A stretch of DNA of 64,000 bases from Siphonodentalium dalli (lineage: Eukaryota > Mollusca > Scaphopoda > Gadilida > Siphonodentaliidae), in NCBI GenBank assembly GCA_032622095.1, contig CP136064.1, forward strand, positions 128,637,605 through 128,701,604, written 5' to 3'. The first letter of the stretch is position 1. Each line of letters opens with the position of its first letter. Under the pieces are notes generated by a model that worked only from the letters and a program-made list of their open reading frames with translations, had not been told where the DNA came from and searched no databases. Positions 12,059 to 26,500 of the stretch are shown piece after piece. Position numbers and translations under genes: made by a program.

Positions 12059-12208
12059 CCGCACATTATCTGCTTATACAAGAACTTGTTTTAGGTAGTT
12101 AATCTGCTTAGAATCAACTCATTTTGAGTCGATAATGTGCTGAAAATTAGAGCATTTTAGTCACATTATTAACTCATAATGAGACGATTCTAAGCAGATA
12201 ATGTGCGG
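12059..12208. mobile_element. 150-bp MITE-like inverted-repeat element
   Basis: The outer ends are perfect 18-bp inverted repeats (CCGCACATTATCTGCTTA at 12059, TAAGCAGATAATGTGCGG at 12191). Inside them a second inverted pair starts with ATCTGCTTAGAATC near 12102 and returns as GATTCTAAGCAGAT near 12187, so the left end carries the terminal motif twice. No clear target-site duplication is visible and there is no coding capacity. Confidence 0.75.
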
Positions 12209-13977
12209 ACAATGAGTCAAATAATGCAACCCCCGACTTTCATATGTATGCACTTTAACATGTGTTTTCACTCTGACTCGCGCCATAAAACCAAATAACA
12301 GCGATGACTCTATCATCAGCTTATTTCAGAATCAAATAATCACATTATATACATATTTCACACTATATCTAGGTCGATTATGTGCGTATTTGCGCGATGA
12401 TATGTTGATAACAAATTAATCATATTAATGTGCTCATGTGTGCAATCTAATTATTGTATGGCATCTAAAAGATATACCAACGGTAGTTCTATGATGTTAA
12501 ATCGGATGGGGCAATTTTAAGTGAAAATAATGTATTCAAACACCTCGAGTGGGACATGTTGAAGCTCTCAAAAGATGTATTGTCTTGTTAGTTGTTCGAT
12601 TGTGGGTTATCGTTGTGTCAGCGGCGAGGCCATATATGAAATGTGAATAATATTTTTGTAAACGTGAACCAAATAATGGTTCTTCATTTTGGTTCCCCAT
12701 GCACTTTATTTTACAGCATAAAGCTACGAAATTTCTCCGAAAGGGAACCGAGAAATACATGACCTTAATAGCAGGAACATTCCCCACAGGCTTGCGAATT
12801 GCGATATTCGAGTGATGGGTTTGATCAAGAGAAATGGCAGCTAAGCCTAAAATGCAATGAACTGACGACCGGCGGAGGTATAGACTGATAATTTAATATT
12901 TTCTTCTTATACCATTGAGCCACCGAGTGAACAACATAATCTCTATATACTACTCGCATAAATCAGACCTCGCATCCCATTCCCAGATCGCTATGAACGC
13001 GAAGACGATTGAAATGTGTATAGGCGCCTTTGATTTACGTCGGGTTCACATTTCACTATATCGTTCAATCGCACACAAATGTCGAGTTGTGTTATTTATC
13101 TCGCGGACTCTTATGGGACGGTAGTTTTATCCAGATCGATGCATGGATGTCTTTCGCGTCCTGTGATCTGAGATAAAACGTTTAGGCTGCTTTTAAGAAC
13201 AGAAAGATATATCGTTAAGTAAATTGTACATGACGAAATGCCTATATATAGGTCCTCTTCGACTTAGATCGAGAAAATGTGGGCAAATATCGATTGCATG
13301 ACCGTCAAGTTGTATAGTAGGTAATGTTTCCGTTCAGTTAAAAAAAAAACAAGCAATCTCACTGATTATACTCGTACATGTGCATGCCTCATAGTTTTGC
13401 GCAAAAACAGTCTGCATGTTCTCTTATGAAAACCCACTGAAGATCCCTAAAACGTCGTGTGTGGCTCTCATGCAAATCCATCGCTTTCCGTCATAAATTG
13501 TGGCCCGAATTTCCGTCCTGTCAAGACGACATCATAATCTACGAAAAGCTAGACAAATGTGTGGTTATATATGGATCAGATGCACGCCCGCACCATTTAC
13601 GAAATGTTTGTTGTGCTGATTTAAGAATAAAGCTCTGTGACTCGAAGCTCGGTTCACAGTAAACGTGCCCCGATGGCAAATTTACATTTCTCATTAAAAC
13701 AGGCAATTTATACATTCATTGCTCATGGCTATATAGCTTTTTGTTGATTTGTTCACATAAGTGCAGCTGAAATATTCTTGATACTATTTCAGAAATATAA
13801 CCCGAATTATAAAATTGGACAGCTTTCGCGTAATGAACTATACTGCTGACAAGAATTACGAATAGGGTGCAACGTCACTGGAATTTGTGTTCTTTCTACC
13901 AGTTGTCGTTTTGCCATATTTGTAATTACGATTACGGTGTCGAGAAGCCAATCATGGGCAGGTGAACTTTGCGTGCA
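12209..13977. other. Spacer before the satellite, no gene seen
   Basis: About 1.8 kb with only chance-length open frames. The change into the satellite at 13978 is abrupt. Confidence 0.4.
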
Positions 13978-15379
13978 ATATATCGAGTCAGAGGTAGACA
14001 CATATCGAGTCAGAGGTAGACATATATATCGAGTCAGGGGTAGACATATATCGAGTCAGGGGTAGACATATATCGAGTCAGGGGTAGACATATATCGAGT
14101 CAGAGGTAGACATATATATCGAGTCAGGGGTAGACATATATCGAGTCAGGGGTAGACATATATCGAGTCAGGGGTAGACATATATCGAGTCAGGGGTAGA
14201 CATATATCGAGTCAGAGGTAGACATATATATCGAGTCAGGGGTAGACATATATCGAGTCAGGGGTAGACATATATCGAGTCATGGGGAGACATATATATC
14301 GAGTCATGGGTAGACATATATCGAGTCAGGGGTAGACTTATATCGAGTCAGGGGAAACCATATATCTAGTCAGGGGTAGACATATATCTAGTCAGGGGAA
14401 GACATATATATCGAGTCAGGGGTAGACATACATAGAGTCAGGGGTATACATATATCGAGTCAGGGGTAAACATATATCGAGTCAGGGGAAAACATATATC
14501 GAGTCAGGGGTAGACATATATCGAGTCAGGGGTAGACATATATCGAGTCAGGGGTAGACATATATCGAGTCATGGGTAGACATATATCGAGTCATGGGTA
14601 AACATATATCGAGTCAGGGGTAAACATATATCTAGTCAGGGTAGACATATATCGACTCAGGATAGACATATATCGAGTCAGGGGTAGACATATATCGAGT
14701 CATGGGTAGACATATATCGAGTCAGGGGTAGACATATATCGAGTCAGGGGTAGACACATATCGAGTCAGAGGTAGACATATATATCGAGTCAGGGGTAGA
14801 CATATATATCGAGTCAGGGGTAGACTTGTATCGAGTCAGGGTAGACATATATCGAGTCAGGGGTAGACATGTATCGAGTCAGGGGTAGACATATATCGAG
14901 TCAGGGGTGGACATATATCGAGTCAGGGGTAGACATATATCGAGTCAGGGGTAGACATATCGAGTCAGGGGTAGACATATATCGAGTCAGGGTAGACATA
15001 TATCGAGTCAGGGATAGACATGTATCGAGTCAGGGGTAGACGTATATCGAGTCAGGGATAGACATATATCGAGTCAGGGGTAGACATATATCGAATCAGG
15101 GGTAGACATATATCGAGTCAGGTAGACATATATCGAGTCAGGGGTAAACATATGTCGAGTCAGGGGTAGACATATATCGAGTCATAGGTAGACATATATA
15201 TCGAGTCAGGGGTAGACATGTATCGAGTCAGGGGTAGACATATATCGAGTCAGGGTAGACATATATATCGAGTCAGGGGTAGACATATATCGAGTAAGGG
15301 GTAGACATGTATCGAGTCAGGGATATACAAATATCGAGTCAGGGGTAGACATATATCGAGTCAGGGGTAGACATATATC

Positions 15380-18300
15380 GAGTCAGAGGTAGAGATATAT
15401 ATCTAGTTAGGGGTAGACATATATCGAGTCAGGGGTAGACTTGTATCGGGTCAGGGTAGACATGTATCGAGTCAGGTAGACATATATCGAGTCAGGGTAG
15501 ACATATATCGAGTCAGGTAGACACACATCGAGTCAGGGGTAGACACACATCGAGTCAGGGGTAGACTTGTATCGAATCAGGAGTAGACTTGTATCAAATT
15601 AGGGTAGACATATATCGAGTCAGGGGTAGACATATAACGAGTCAGAGGTAGACATATATACCGAGTCAGGGGTAGACATATACAGAGTCAGGGGTAGACT
15701 TGTATCGAGTCAGTGGTAGACATGTATCGAGTCAGGGGTAGACTTGTATCGAGTCAGGGTAGACATATATCGAGTCAGATAGACATATATCGAGTCAGGG
15801 GTAGACATATATCGAGTCAGGGGTAGACATATATCGAGTCAGGGATATACATATATCGAGTCAGGGGTATAACATATATCGAGTCAGGGGAAGACATATA
15901 TCGAGTCAGGGGTAGACATGTATCGAGTCAGGGATAGACATATATCTAGTCAGAGGTAGACATATATCGAGTCAGGGTAGACATATCGAGTCAGGGTAGA
16001 CATATATCGAGTCAGGGTAGACATATATCGAGTCAGGGTAGACATATATCGAGTCAGGGATAGACATATATCGAGTCAGGGATAGACATATATATCGAGT
16101 CAGGGGTAGACATATATATCGAGTCAGAGGTAGACATACATATCGAATCAGGGGTAGACACATATCGAGTCAGGGTAGACATATATCGAGTCAAGTGTAG
16201 ACTTGTATCGAGTCAGGGGTAGACATATATCGAGTCAGGGGTAGACATATATATCGAGTCAGGGGTAGACTTGTATCGAGTCAGGGTAGACATATATCGA
16301 GTCAGAGTTAGACATATATCGAGTCAGGGTAGACATATATCGAGTCAGGGTAGACATATATCGAGTCAGGGGTAGACATATATCGAGTCAGGGATAGACT
16401 TGTATCGAGTCAGGGGTAGACTTGTATCGAGTCAGGGGTAGACATATATCGAGTCAGGGGTAGACATATATATCGAGTCAGGGGTAGACTTGTATCGAGT
16501 CAGGGTAGACATATATCGAGTCAGAGTTAGACATATATCGAGTCAGGGTAGACATATATCGAGTCAGGGTAGACATATATCGAGTCAGGGGTAGACATAT
16601 ATCGAGTCAGGGGTAGACATATATCGAGTCAGGGATAGACTTGTATCGAGTCAGGGGTAGACTTGTATCGAGTCAGGGGTAGACATATATCGAGTCAGGG
16701 TAGACATATATCGAGTCAGGGTAGACATATATCGAGTCATGGGTAGACATATATCGAGTCAGGGTAGACATATATCGAGTCATGGGTAGACATATATCGA
16801 GTCATGGGTAGACATATATCGAGTCAGGGTAGACATATATCGAGTCAGGGTAGACATATATCGAGTCAGGGTAGACATATATCGAGTCAGGGTAGACATA
16901 TATCGAGTCAGGGTTAGACTTGTATCGAGTCAGGGGTAGACATATATCGAGTCAGAGTTAGACATATATCGAGTCAGGGTAGACTTGTATCGAGTCAGTG
17001 GTAGACATGTATCGAGTCAGTGGTAGACATATATCGAGTCAGAGGTAGACATATATCGAGTCAGGGGTAGACATATATCGAGTCAGAAGTAGACATATAT
17101 CGAGTCAGGGGTAGACATGTATCGGGTCAGGGGTAGACTTGTATCGAGTCAGTGGTAGACTTGTATCGAAGTCAGGGTAGACATATGTCGAGTCAGGGGT
17201 AGACATATATCGAGTCAGAGGTAGACATATATACCGAGTCAGGGGTAGACATATATCGAGTCAGTGGTAGACATATATCGAGTCAGTGGTAGACATATAT
17301 CGAGCCAGTGGTAGACATATATCGAGTCAGTGGTAGACATGTATCGAGTCAGGGGTAGACTTGTATCGAGTCAGGGTAGACATATATCGAGTCAGGGGTA
17401 GACATATATCGAGTCAGGGGTAGACATATATCGAGTCAGGGATAGACATATATCGAGTCAGGGGTAGACATATATCGAGTCAGGGGTAGACATGTATCGA
17501 GTCAGGGGTAAACATATATCGAGTCAGGGTAGACATATATCGAGTCAGGGGTAGACATATATCGAGTCAGGGGTAGACATATATCGAGTCAGGGGTAGAC
17601 ATGTATCGAGTCAGGGATAGACATATATCTAGTCAGGGGTAGACATATATCGAGTCAGGGTAGACATATATCGAGTCAGGGTAGACATATATCGAGTCAG
17701 TGGTAGACATATATCTAGTCAGGGGTAGACATATATCGAGTCAGGGGTAGACATATATATCGAGTCAGGGGTAGACATATATATCGAGTCAGGGTAGACA
17801 TATATCGAGTCAGGGAAGACATATATCGAGTCAGGGGTAGACATATATCGAGTCAGGGGTAGACATATATCGAGTCAGAGGTAGAGATATATATCTAGTT
17901 AGGGGTAGACATATATCGAGTCAGGGGTAGACTTGTATCGGGTCAGGGTAGACATGTATCGAGTCAGGTAGACATATATCGAGTCAGGGTAGACATATAT
18001 CGAGTCAGGTAGACATATATCGAGTCAGGGGTAGACACACATCGAGTCAGGGGTAGACTTGTATCGAATCAGGAGTAGACTTGTATCAAATTAGGGTAGA
18101 CATATATCGAGTCAGGGGTAGACATATAACGAGTCAGAGGTAGACATATATACCGAGTCAGGGGTAGACATATACCGAGTCAGGGGTAGACTTGTATCGA
18201 GTCAGTGGTAGACATGTATCGAGTCAGGGGTAGACTTGTATCGAGTCAGGGTAGACATTTATCGAGTCAGATAGACATATATCGAGTCAGGGGTAGACAT

Positions 18301-21300
18301 ATATTGAGTCAGGGGTAGACATATATCGAGTCAGGGATATACATATATCGAGTCAGGGGTAGACATATATCGAGTCAGGGGAAGACATATATCGAGTCAG
18401 GGGTAGACATGTATCGAGTCAGGGATAGACATATATCTAGTCAGAGGTAGACATATATCGAGTCAGGGTAGACATATCGAGTCAGGGTAGACATATATCG
18501 AGTCAGGGTAGACATATATCGAGTCAGGGTAGACATATATCGAGTCAGGGATAGACATATATATCGAGTCAGGGGTAGACATATATATCGAGTCAGAGGT
18601 AGACATACATATCGAGTCAGGGGTAGACACATATCGAGTCAGGATAGACATATATCGAGTCAAGGGTAGACTTGTATCGAGTCAGGGGTAGACATATATC
18701 GAGTCAGGGGTAGACATATATCGAGTCAGGGGTAGACATATATATCGAGTCAGGGTAGACATATATATCGAGTCAGAGTTAGACATATATCGAGTCAGGG
18801 TAGACATATATCGAGTCAGGGTAGACATATATCGAGTCAGGGGTAGACATATATCGAGTCAGGGATAGACTTGTATCGAGTCAGGGGTAGACTTGTATCG
18901 AGTCAGGGGTAGACTTGTATCGAGTCAGGGGTAGACATATATCGAGTCAGGGGTAGACATATATATCGAGTCAGGGATAGACTTGTATCGAGTCAGGGTA
19001 GACATATATCGAGTCAGAGTTAGACATATATCGAGTCAGGGTAGACATATATCGAGTCAGGGTAGACATATATCGAGTCAGGGGTAGACATATATCGAGT
19101 CAGGGGTAGACATATATCGAGTCAGGGGTAGACTTGTATCGAGTCAGTGGTAGACATGTATCGAGTCAGGGGTAGACTTGTATCGAGTCAGGGTAGACAT
19201 ATATCGTGTCAGTGGTAGACATATATCGAGCCAGTGGTAGACATATATCGAGTCAGTGGTAGACATATATCGAGCCAGTGGTAGACATATATCGAGTCAG
19301 TGGTAGACATGTATCGAGTCAGGGGTAGACTTGTATCGAGTCAGGGTAGACATATATCGAGTCAGGGGTAGACATATATCGAGTCAGGGGTAGACATATA
19401 TCGAGTCAGGGATAGACATATATCGAGTCAGGGGTAGACATATATCGAGTCAGGGGTAGACATGTATCGAGTCAGGGGTAAACATATATCGAGTCAGGGT
19501 AGACATATATCGAGTCAGGGGTAGACATATATCGAGTCAGGGGTAGACATATATCGAGTCAGGGGTAGACATGTATCGAGTCAGGGATAGACATATATCT
19601 AGTCAGGGGTAGACATATATCGAGTCAGGGTAGACATATATCGAGTCAGGGTAGACATATATCGAGTCAGTGGTAGACATATATCTAGTCAGGGGTAGAC
19701 ATATATCGAGTCAGGGGTAGACATATATATCGAGTCAGGGGTAGACATATATATCGAGTCAGGGTAGACATATATCGAGTCAGGGAAGACATATATCGAG
19801 TCAGGGGTAGACATATATCGAGTCAGGGGTAGACATATATCGAGTCAGAGGTAGAGATATATATCTAGTTAGGGGTAGACATATATCGAGTCAGGGGTAG
19901 ACTTGTATCGGGTCAGGGTAGACATGTATCGAGTCAGGTAGACATATATCGAGTCAGGGTAGACATATATCGAGTCAGGTAGACATATATCGAGTCAGGG
20001 GTAGACACACATCGAGTCAGGGGTAGACTTGTATCGAATCAGGAGTAGACTTGTATCAAATTAGGGTAGACATATATCGAGTCAGGGGTAGACATATAAC
20101 GAGTCAGAGGTAGACATATATACCGAGTCAGGGGTAGACATATACCGAGTCAGGGGTAGACTTGTATCGAGTCAGTGGTAGACATGTATCGAGTCAGGGG
20201 TAGACTTGTATCGAGTCAGGGTAGACATTTATCGAGTCAGATAGACATATATCGAGTCAGGGGTAGACATATATTGAGTCAGGGGTAGACATATATCGAG
20301 TCAGGGATATACATATATCGAGTCAGGGGTAGACATATATCGAGTCAGGGGAAGACATATATCGAGTCAGGGGTAGACATGTATCGAGTCAGGGATAGAC
20401 ATATATCTAGTCAGAGGTAGACATATATCGAGTCAGGGTAGACATATCGAGTCAGGGTAGACATATATCGAGTCAGGGTAGACATATATCGAGTCAGGGT
20501 AGACATATATCGAGTCAGGGATAGACATATATATCGAGTCAGGGGTAGACATATATATCGAGTCAGAGGTAGATATACATATCGAGTCAGGGGTAGACAC
20601 ATATCGAGTCAGGATAGACATATATCGAGTCAAGGGTAGACTTGTATCGAGTCAGGGGTAGACATATATCGAGTCAGGGGTAGACATATATCGAGTCAGG
20701 GGTAGACATATATATCGAGTCAGGGTAGACATATATATCGAGTCAGAGTTAGACATATATCGAGTCAGGGTAGACATATATCGAGTCAGGGTAGACATAT
20801 ATCGAGTCAGGGGTAGACATATATCGAGTCAGGGATAGACTTGTATCGAGTCAGGGGTAGACTTGTATCGAGTCAGGGGTAGACTTGTATCGAGTCAGGG
20901 GTAGACATATATCGAGTCAGGGGTAGACATATATATCGAGTCAGGGATAGACTTGTATCGAGTCAGGGTAGACATATATCGAGTCAGAGTTAGACATATA
21001 TCGAGTCAGGGTAGACATATATCGAGTCAGGGTAGACATATATCGAGTCAGGGGTAGACATATATCGAGTCAGGGGTAGACATATATCGAGTCAGGGGTA
21101 GACTTGTATCGAGTCAGGGGTAGACTTGTATCGAGTCAGGGGTAGACATATATCGAGTCAGAGTAGACATATATCGAGTCAGGGTAGACATATATCGAGT
21201 CATGGGTAGACATATATCGAGTCAGGGTAGACATATATCGAGTCATGGGTAGACATATATCGAGTCATGGGTAGACATATATCGAGTCAGGGTAGACAAA

Positions 21301-22208
21301 TATCGAGTCAGGGTAGACATATATCGAGTCAGGGTAGACATATATCGAGTCAGGGTAGACATATATCGAGTCAGGGTTAGACTTGTATCGAGTCAGGGGT
21401 AGACATATATCGAGTCAGAGTTAGACATATATCGAGTCAGGGTAGACTTGTATCGAGTCAGTGGTAGACATGTATCGAGTCAGTGGTAGACATATATCGA
21501 GTCAGAGGTAGACATATATCGAGTCAGGGGTAGACATATATCGAGTCAGAGGTAGACATATATCGAGTCAGGGGTAGACATGTATCGAGTCAGGGGTAGA
21601 CTTGTATCGAGTCAGTGGTAGACTTGTATCGAAGTCAGGGTAGACATATATCGAGTCAGGGGTAGACATATATCGAGTCAGAGGTAGACATATATACCGA
21701 GTCAGGGGTAGACATATATCGAGTCAGTGGTAGACATATATCGAGTCAGTGGTAGACATATATCGAGCCAGTGGTAGACATATATCGAGTCAGTGGTAGA
21801 CATGTATCGAGTCAGGGGTAGACTTGTATCGAGTCAGGGTAGACATATATCGAGTCAGGGGTAGACATATATCGAGTCAGGGGTAGACATATATCGAGTC
21901 AGGGATAGACATATATCGAGTCAGGGGTAGACATATATCGAGTCAGGGGTAGACATGTATCGAGTCAGGGGTAAACATATATCGAGTCAGGGTAGACATA
22001 TATCGAGTCAGGGGTAGACATATATCGAGTCAGGGGTAGACATATATCGAGTCAGGGGTAGACATGTATCGAGTCAGGGATAGACATATATCTAGTCAGG
22101 GGTAGACATATATCGAGTCAGGGTAGACATATATCGAGTCAGGGTAGACATATATCGAGTCAGTGGTAGACATATATCTAGTCAGGGGTAGACATATATC
22201 GAGTCAGG
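15380..22208. repeat. Left higher-order repeat domain, ~2.49-kb period, three copies
   Basis: A rare marker string (AGAGATATATATCTAGTTAG) occurs at 15391, 17883 and 19853, offsets 2492 and 1970. Another marker (CATGGG cluster) at 16738 recurs at 21201, and TTGTATCGAAGTC at 17161 recurs at 21624, both offset 4463, which is close to 2492 plus 1970. The simplest reading is a 2.49-kb block repeated three times, with the middle copy missing about 520 bp corresponding to 16.7-17.2 kb. Blocks 17240-19145 and 19210-21115 look almost identical. Confidence 0.85.
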
Positions 22209-23519
22209 GAAGACATATATCGAGTCATGGATAGACATATATCTAGTCAGGGGTAGACATATATATCGAGTCAGGGGTAGACATATATATCGAGTCAGGG
22301 TAGACATATATCGAGTCAGGGAAGACATATATCGAGTCAGGGAAGACATATATCGAGTCATGGATAGACATATATCGAGTCAGGGATAGACATATATATC
22401 GAGTCAGGGGTAGACATATATATCGAGTCAGGGTAGACATATATCGAGTCAGGGATAGACATATCGAGTCAGGGATAGACATATATATCGAGTCAGGGGT
22501 AGACATATATATCGAGTCAGGGTAGACATATATCGAGTCAGGGATAGACATATCGAGTCAGGGATAGACATATATATCGAGTCAGGGGTAGACATATATA
22601 TCGAGTCAGAGGTAAACATATATATCGAGTCAGGGGTAGACATATATCGAGTCAGGGTAGACATATATCGAGTCAGGGGTAGACTTGTATCGAGTCAGGG
22701 TAGACATATATCGAGTCATGGGTAGACATTTATCGAGTCAGGGATAGATATACATCGAGTCAGGGGTAGACATGTATCGAGTCAGGGTAGACATGTGTCG
22801 AGTCAGGGGTAGACTTGTATCGAGTCAGGGGTAGACATGTATCGAGTCAGGGGTAGACATATATCGAGTCAGGTAGAAATATATCGAGTCAGAGGTAGAC
22901 ATCTATCGAGTCAGGGTAGACATATATCGAGTCAGGGGTATACATGTATCGAGTCAGTGGTAGACATATATCGAGTCAGAGGTAGACATACATCGAGTCA
23001 GGGGTAGACATATATCGAGTCAGAGGTAGACATATATATCGAGTCAGGGGTAGACATGTATCGAGTCAGGGATAGACATATATCGAGTCAGAGGTAGACA
23101 TATATATCGAGTCAGGGGTAGACATGTATCGAGTCAGGGGTAGACATATATATCGAGTCAGGGGTAGACATATATCGAGTCAGGGGTAGACATGTATCGA
23201 GTCAGGGGTAGACATATATATCGAGTCAGGGGTAGACATATATCGAGTCAGGGGTAGACATATATCGAGTCAGGGGTAGACTTATATCGAGTCAGGGGTA
23301 GACTTGTATCGAGTCAGGGGTAGACATGTATCGAGTCATGGATAGACATATATATCGAGTCAGTGGTAGACTTGTATCGAGTCAGGTAGACATATATCGA
23401 CTCAGGTAGATATATATCGAGTCAGGGTAGACATATATCGAGTAAGGTAGACATATATCGAGTCAGGGGTAGACATATATCGAGTCAGGGTAGACTTGTA
23501 TCGAGTAAGGGGTAGACAT

Positions 23520-26500
23520 ATATCGAGTCAGAGGTAGACATATATATATATAGTCAGGGGTAGACATATATCGAGTCAGGGTAGACTTGTATCGAGTCTG
23601 GGTAGACATATATCGAGTCAGGTAGACATGTATCATGTTAGGGTAGACATAAATCGAGTCAGGTAGACATATCGAGTCAGGGGAGGACTTGTATCGAGTC
23701 TAGGGTAGACTTGTATCGAGTCAGGGTAGACATATATCGAGTCAGGTAGACATATATCGAGTCAGGGGTAGACTTGTATCGAGTAAGTGTAGACATATAG
23801 TCATATATCGAGTCAGGGTAGACATATATCGAGTCAGGTAGACATATATCGAGTCAGGTAGACATATATCGAGTCAGGGGTAGACATATATATCGAGTCA
23901 GGGGTAGACTTGTATCGAGTCAGGGGTAGACTTGTATCGAGTCAGGGGTAGACATATATCGAGTCAGGGGTAGACATATCGAGTCAGGGGTAGACATATA
24001 TCGAGTCAGGGGTAGACTTGTATCGAGTCAGGGGTAGACTTGTATCGAGTCAGGGGTAGACATATCGAGGCAGGGGTAGACTTGTATCGAGTCAGGGGTA
24101 GACTTGTATCGAGTCAGGGGTAGACATATATCGAGTCAGGGTAGACATATATCGAGTCAGGGGTAGACTTGTATCGAGTCAGGGTAGACATATATCGAGT
24201 CATGGTAGACATATATCGAGTCAAGTAGACATATATCGAGTCAGGAGTAGACATATATCGAGTCACGTAGACATATATCGAGTCAGGATAGACATATATC
24301 GAGTCAGGGGTAGACATACATCGAGTCAGTGGTAGACATATATCGAGTCAGTGGTAGACATATATCGAGTCAGGGTAGACATATATCGAGTCAGGAGTAG
24401 ACATATATCTAGTCAGGGGTAGACATATATCTAGTCAGGGGTAGACATATCTAGTCAGGGGTAGACATATATCGAGTCAGGGGTAGACATATATCGAGTC
24501 AGGGGTAGACATATATCGAGTCAGGGGTAGACATATATCGAGTCAGGGGTAGACATGTATCGAGTCAGGGGTAAACATATATCGAGTCAGGGTAGACATA
24601 TATCGAGTCAGGGGTAGACATATATCGAGTCAGGGGTAGACATATATCGAGTCAGGGGTAGACATGTATCGAGTCACGGATAGACATATATCTAGTCAGA
24701 GGTAGACATATATCGAGTCAGGGTAGACATATATCAAGTCAGGGTAGACATATATCGAGTCAGGGATAGACATATATCGAGTCAGGGATAGACATATATA
24801 TCGAGTCAGGGGTAGACATATATATCGAGTCAGAGGTAGACATATATATCGAGTCAGGGGTAGACATATATCGAGTCAGGGTAGACATATATCGAGTCAA
24901 GGGTAGACATATATCGAGTCAGGGGTAGACATATATCGAGTCAGGGGTAGACTTATATCGAGTCAGGGGTAGACTTGTATCGAGTCAGGTAGACATATCG
25001 AGTCAGGTAGACATATATCGAGTCAGGTAGACATGTATCATGTTAGGGTAGACATATATCGAGTCAGGTAGACATATCGAGTCAGGGGTGGACTTGTATC
25101 GAGTCAAGGGTAGACTTGTATCGAGTCAGGGTTGACATATATCGAGTCAGGTAGACATATATCGAGTCAGGGGTAGACTTGTATCGAGTAAGGGTAGACA
25201 TATAGTCATATATCGAGTCAGGGTAGACATATATCTAGTCAGGTAGACATATATTGAGTCAGGGGTAGACATATATCGAGTCAGGGGTAGACTTGTATCG
25301 AGTCAGGGTAGACTTGTATCGAGTCAGGGGTAGACTTGTATCGAGTCAGGGTAGACATATATCGAGTCAGGGGTAGACTTGTATCGAGTCAGGGTAGACT
25401 TGTATCTAGTCAGGGTAGACTTGTATCGAGTCGGGGGTAGACTTGTAATGAGTCAGGGTAAAAATATATCGATTCAGGGTAGACATATATCGAGTCAGGT
25501 AGACATATATCGAGTCAGGTAGACATATATCGAGTCAGGGTAGACATATATCGAGTCAGGGGTAGACATATATATCGAGTCAGGGGTAGACATATATCGA
25601 GTCAGTGGTAGAAATATATCGATTCAGTGGTAGACATATATCTAGACAGTGGTAGACATATATTGAGTCAGGGGTAGACATGTATCGAGTCAGGGATAGA
25701 CACATATCTAGTCAGAGGTAGACATATATCGAGTCAGTGGTAGACATGTGTCGAGTCAGGAGTAGACTTGTATCGAGTCAGGGGTAGACATATATCGAGT
25801 CAGGGGTAGACATATATCGAGTCAGGGGTAGACATGTATCGAGTCAGGGATAGACACATATCTAGTCAGAGGTAGACATATATCGAGTCAGTGGTAGACA
25901 TGTGTCGAGTCAGGGGTAGACTTGTATCGAGTCAGGGGTAGACATATATCGAGTCAGGGGTAGACATATATCAAGTCAGGTAGACATATATCGAGTCAGA
26001 GGTAGACTTGTATCGAGTCAGGGTAGACATATATCGAGTTAGGGGTAGACATATATCGAGTCAGGTTGACATATATCGAGTCAGGGGTAGACATATATCG
26101 AGTCACGTAGACATATATCGAGTCAGGGGTAGACACATATCGAGTCAGGGGTAGACATATATCGAGTCAGTGGTAGACATATATCGAGTCAGGGTAGACA
26201 TATATCGAGTAAGAGGTAGACATATATTTAGTCAGGGGTAGACATATCTAGTCAGAGGTAGACATATCTAGTCAGAGGTAGACATATATCGAGTCAGGGG
26301 TAGACTTGTATCGAGTCAGGGTAGACTTGTATCGAGTAAGGGGTAGACATATATCGAGTCAGAGGTAGACATATATATATATAGTCAGGGGTAGACATAT
26401 ATCGAGTCAGGGTAGACTTGTATCGAGTCAGGGTAGACATATATCGAGTCAGGTAGACATGTATCATGTTAGGGTAGACATATATCGAGTCAGGTTGACA

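Noticed and set aside
11160..12770. Transposon bounded by GGTTCC-rich ends
   Set aside because: The similar patches are in direct, not inverted, orientation and no boundaries or duplication could be defined.
22243..22664. Minus-strand protein of repeated DSIYVYP/TRYMSTP peptides
   Set aside because: The frames exist only because the satellite period is close to a multiple of three in places. They break wherever unit length changes and have no start context or conserved frame.
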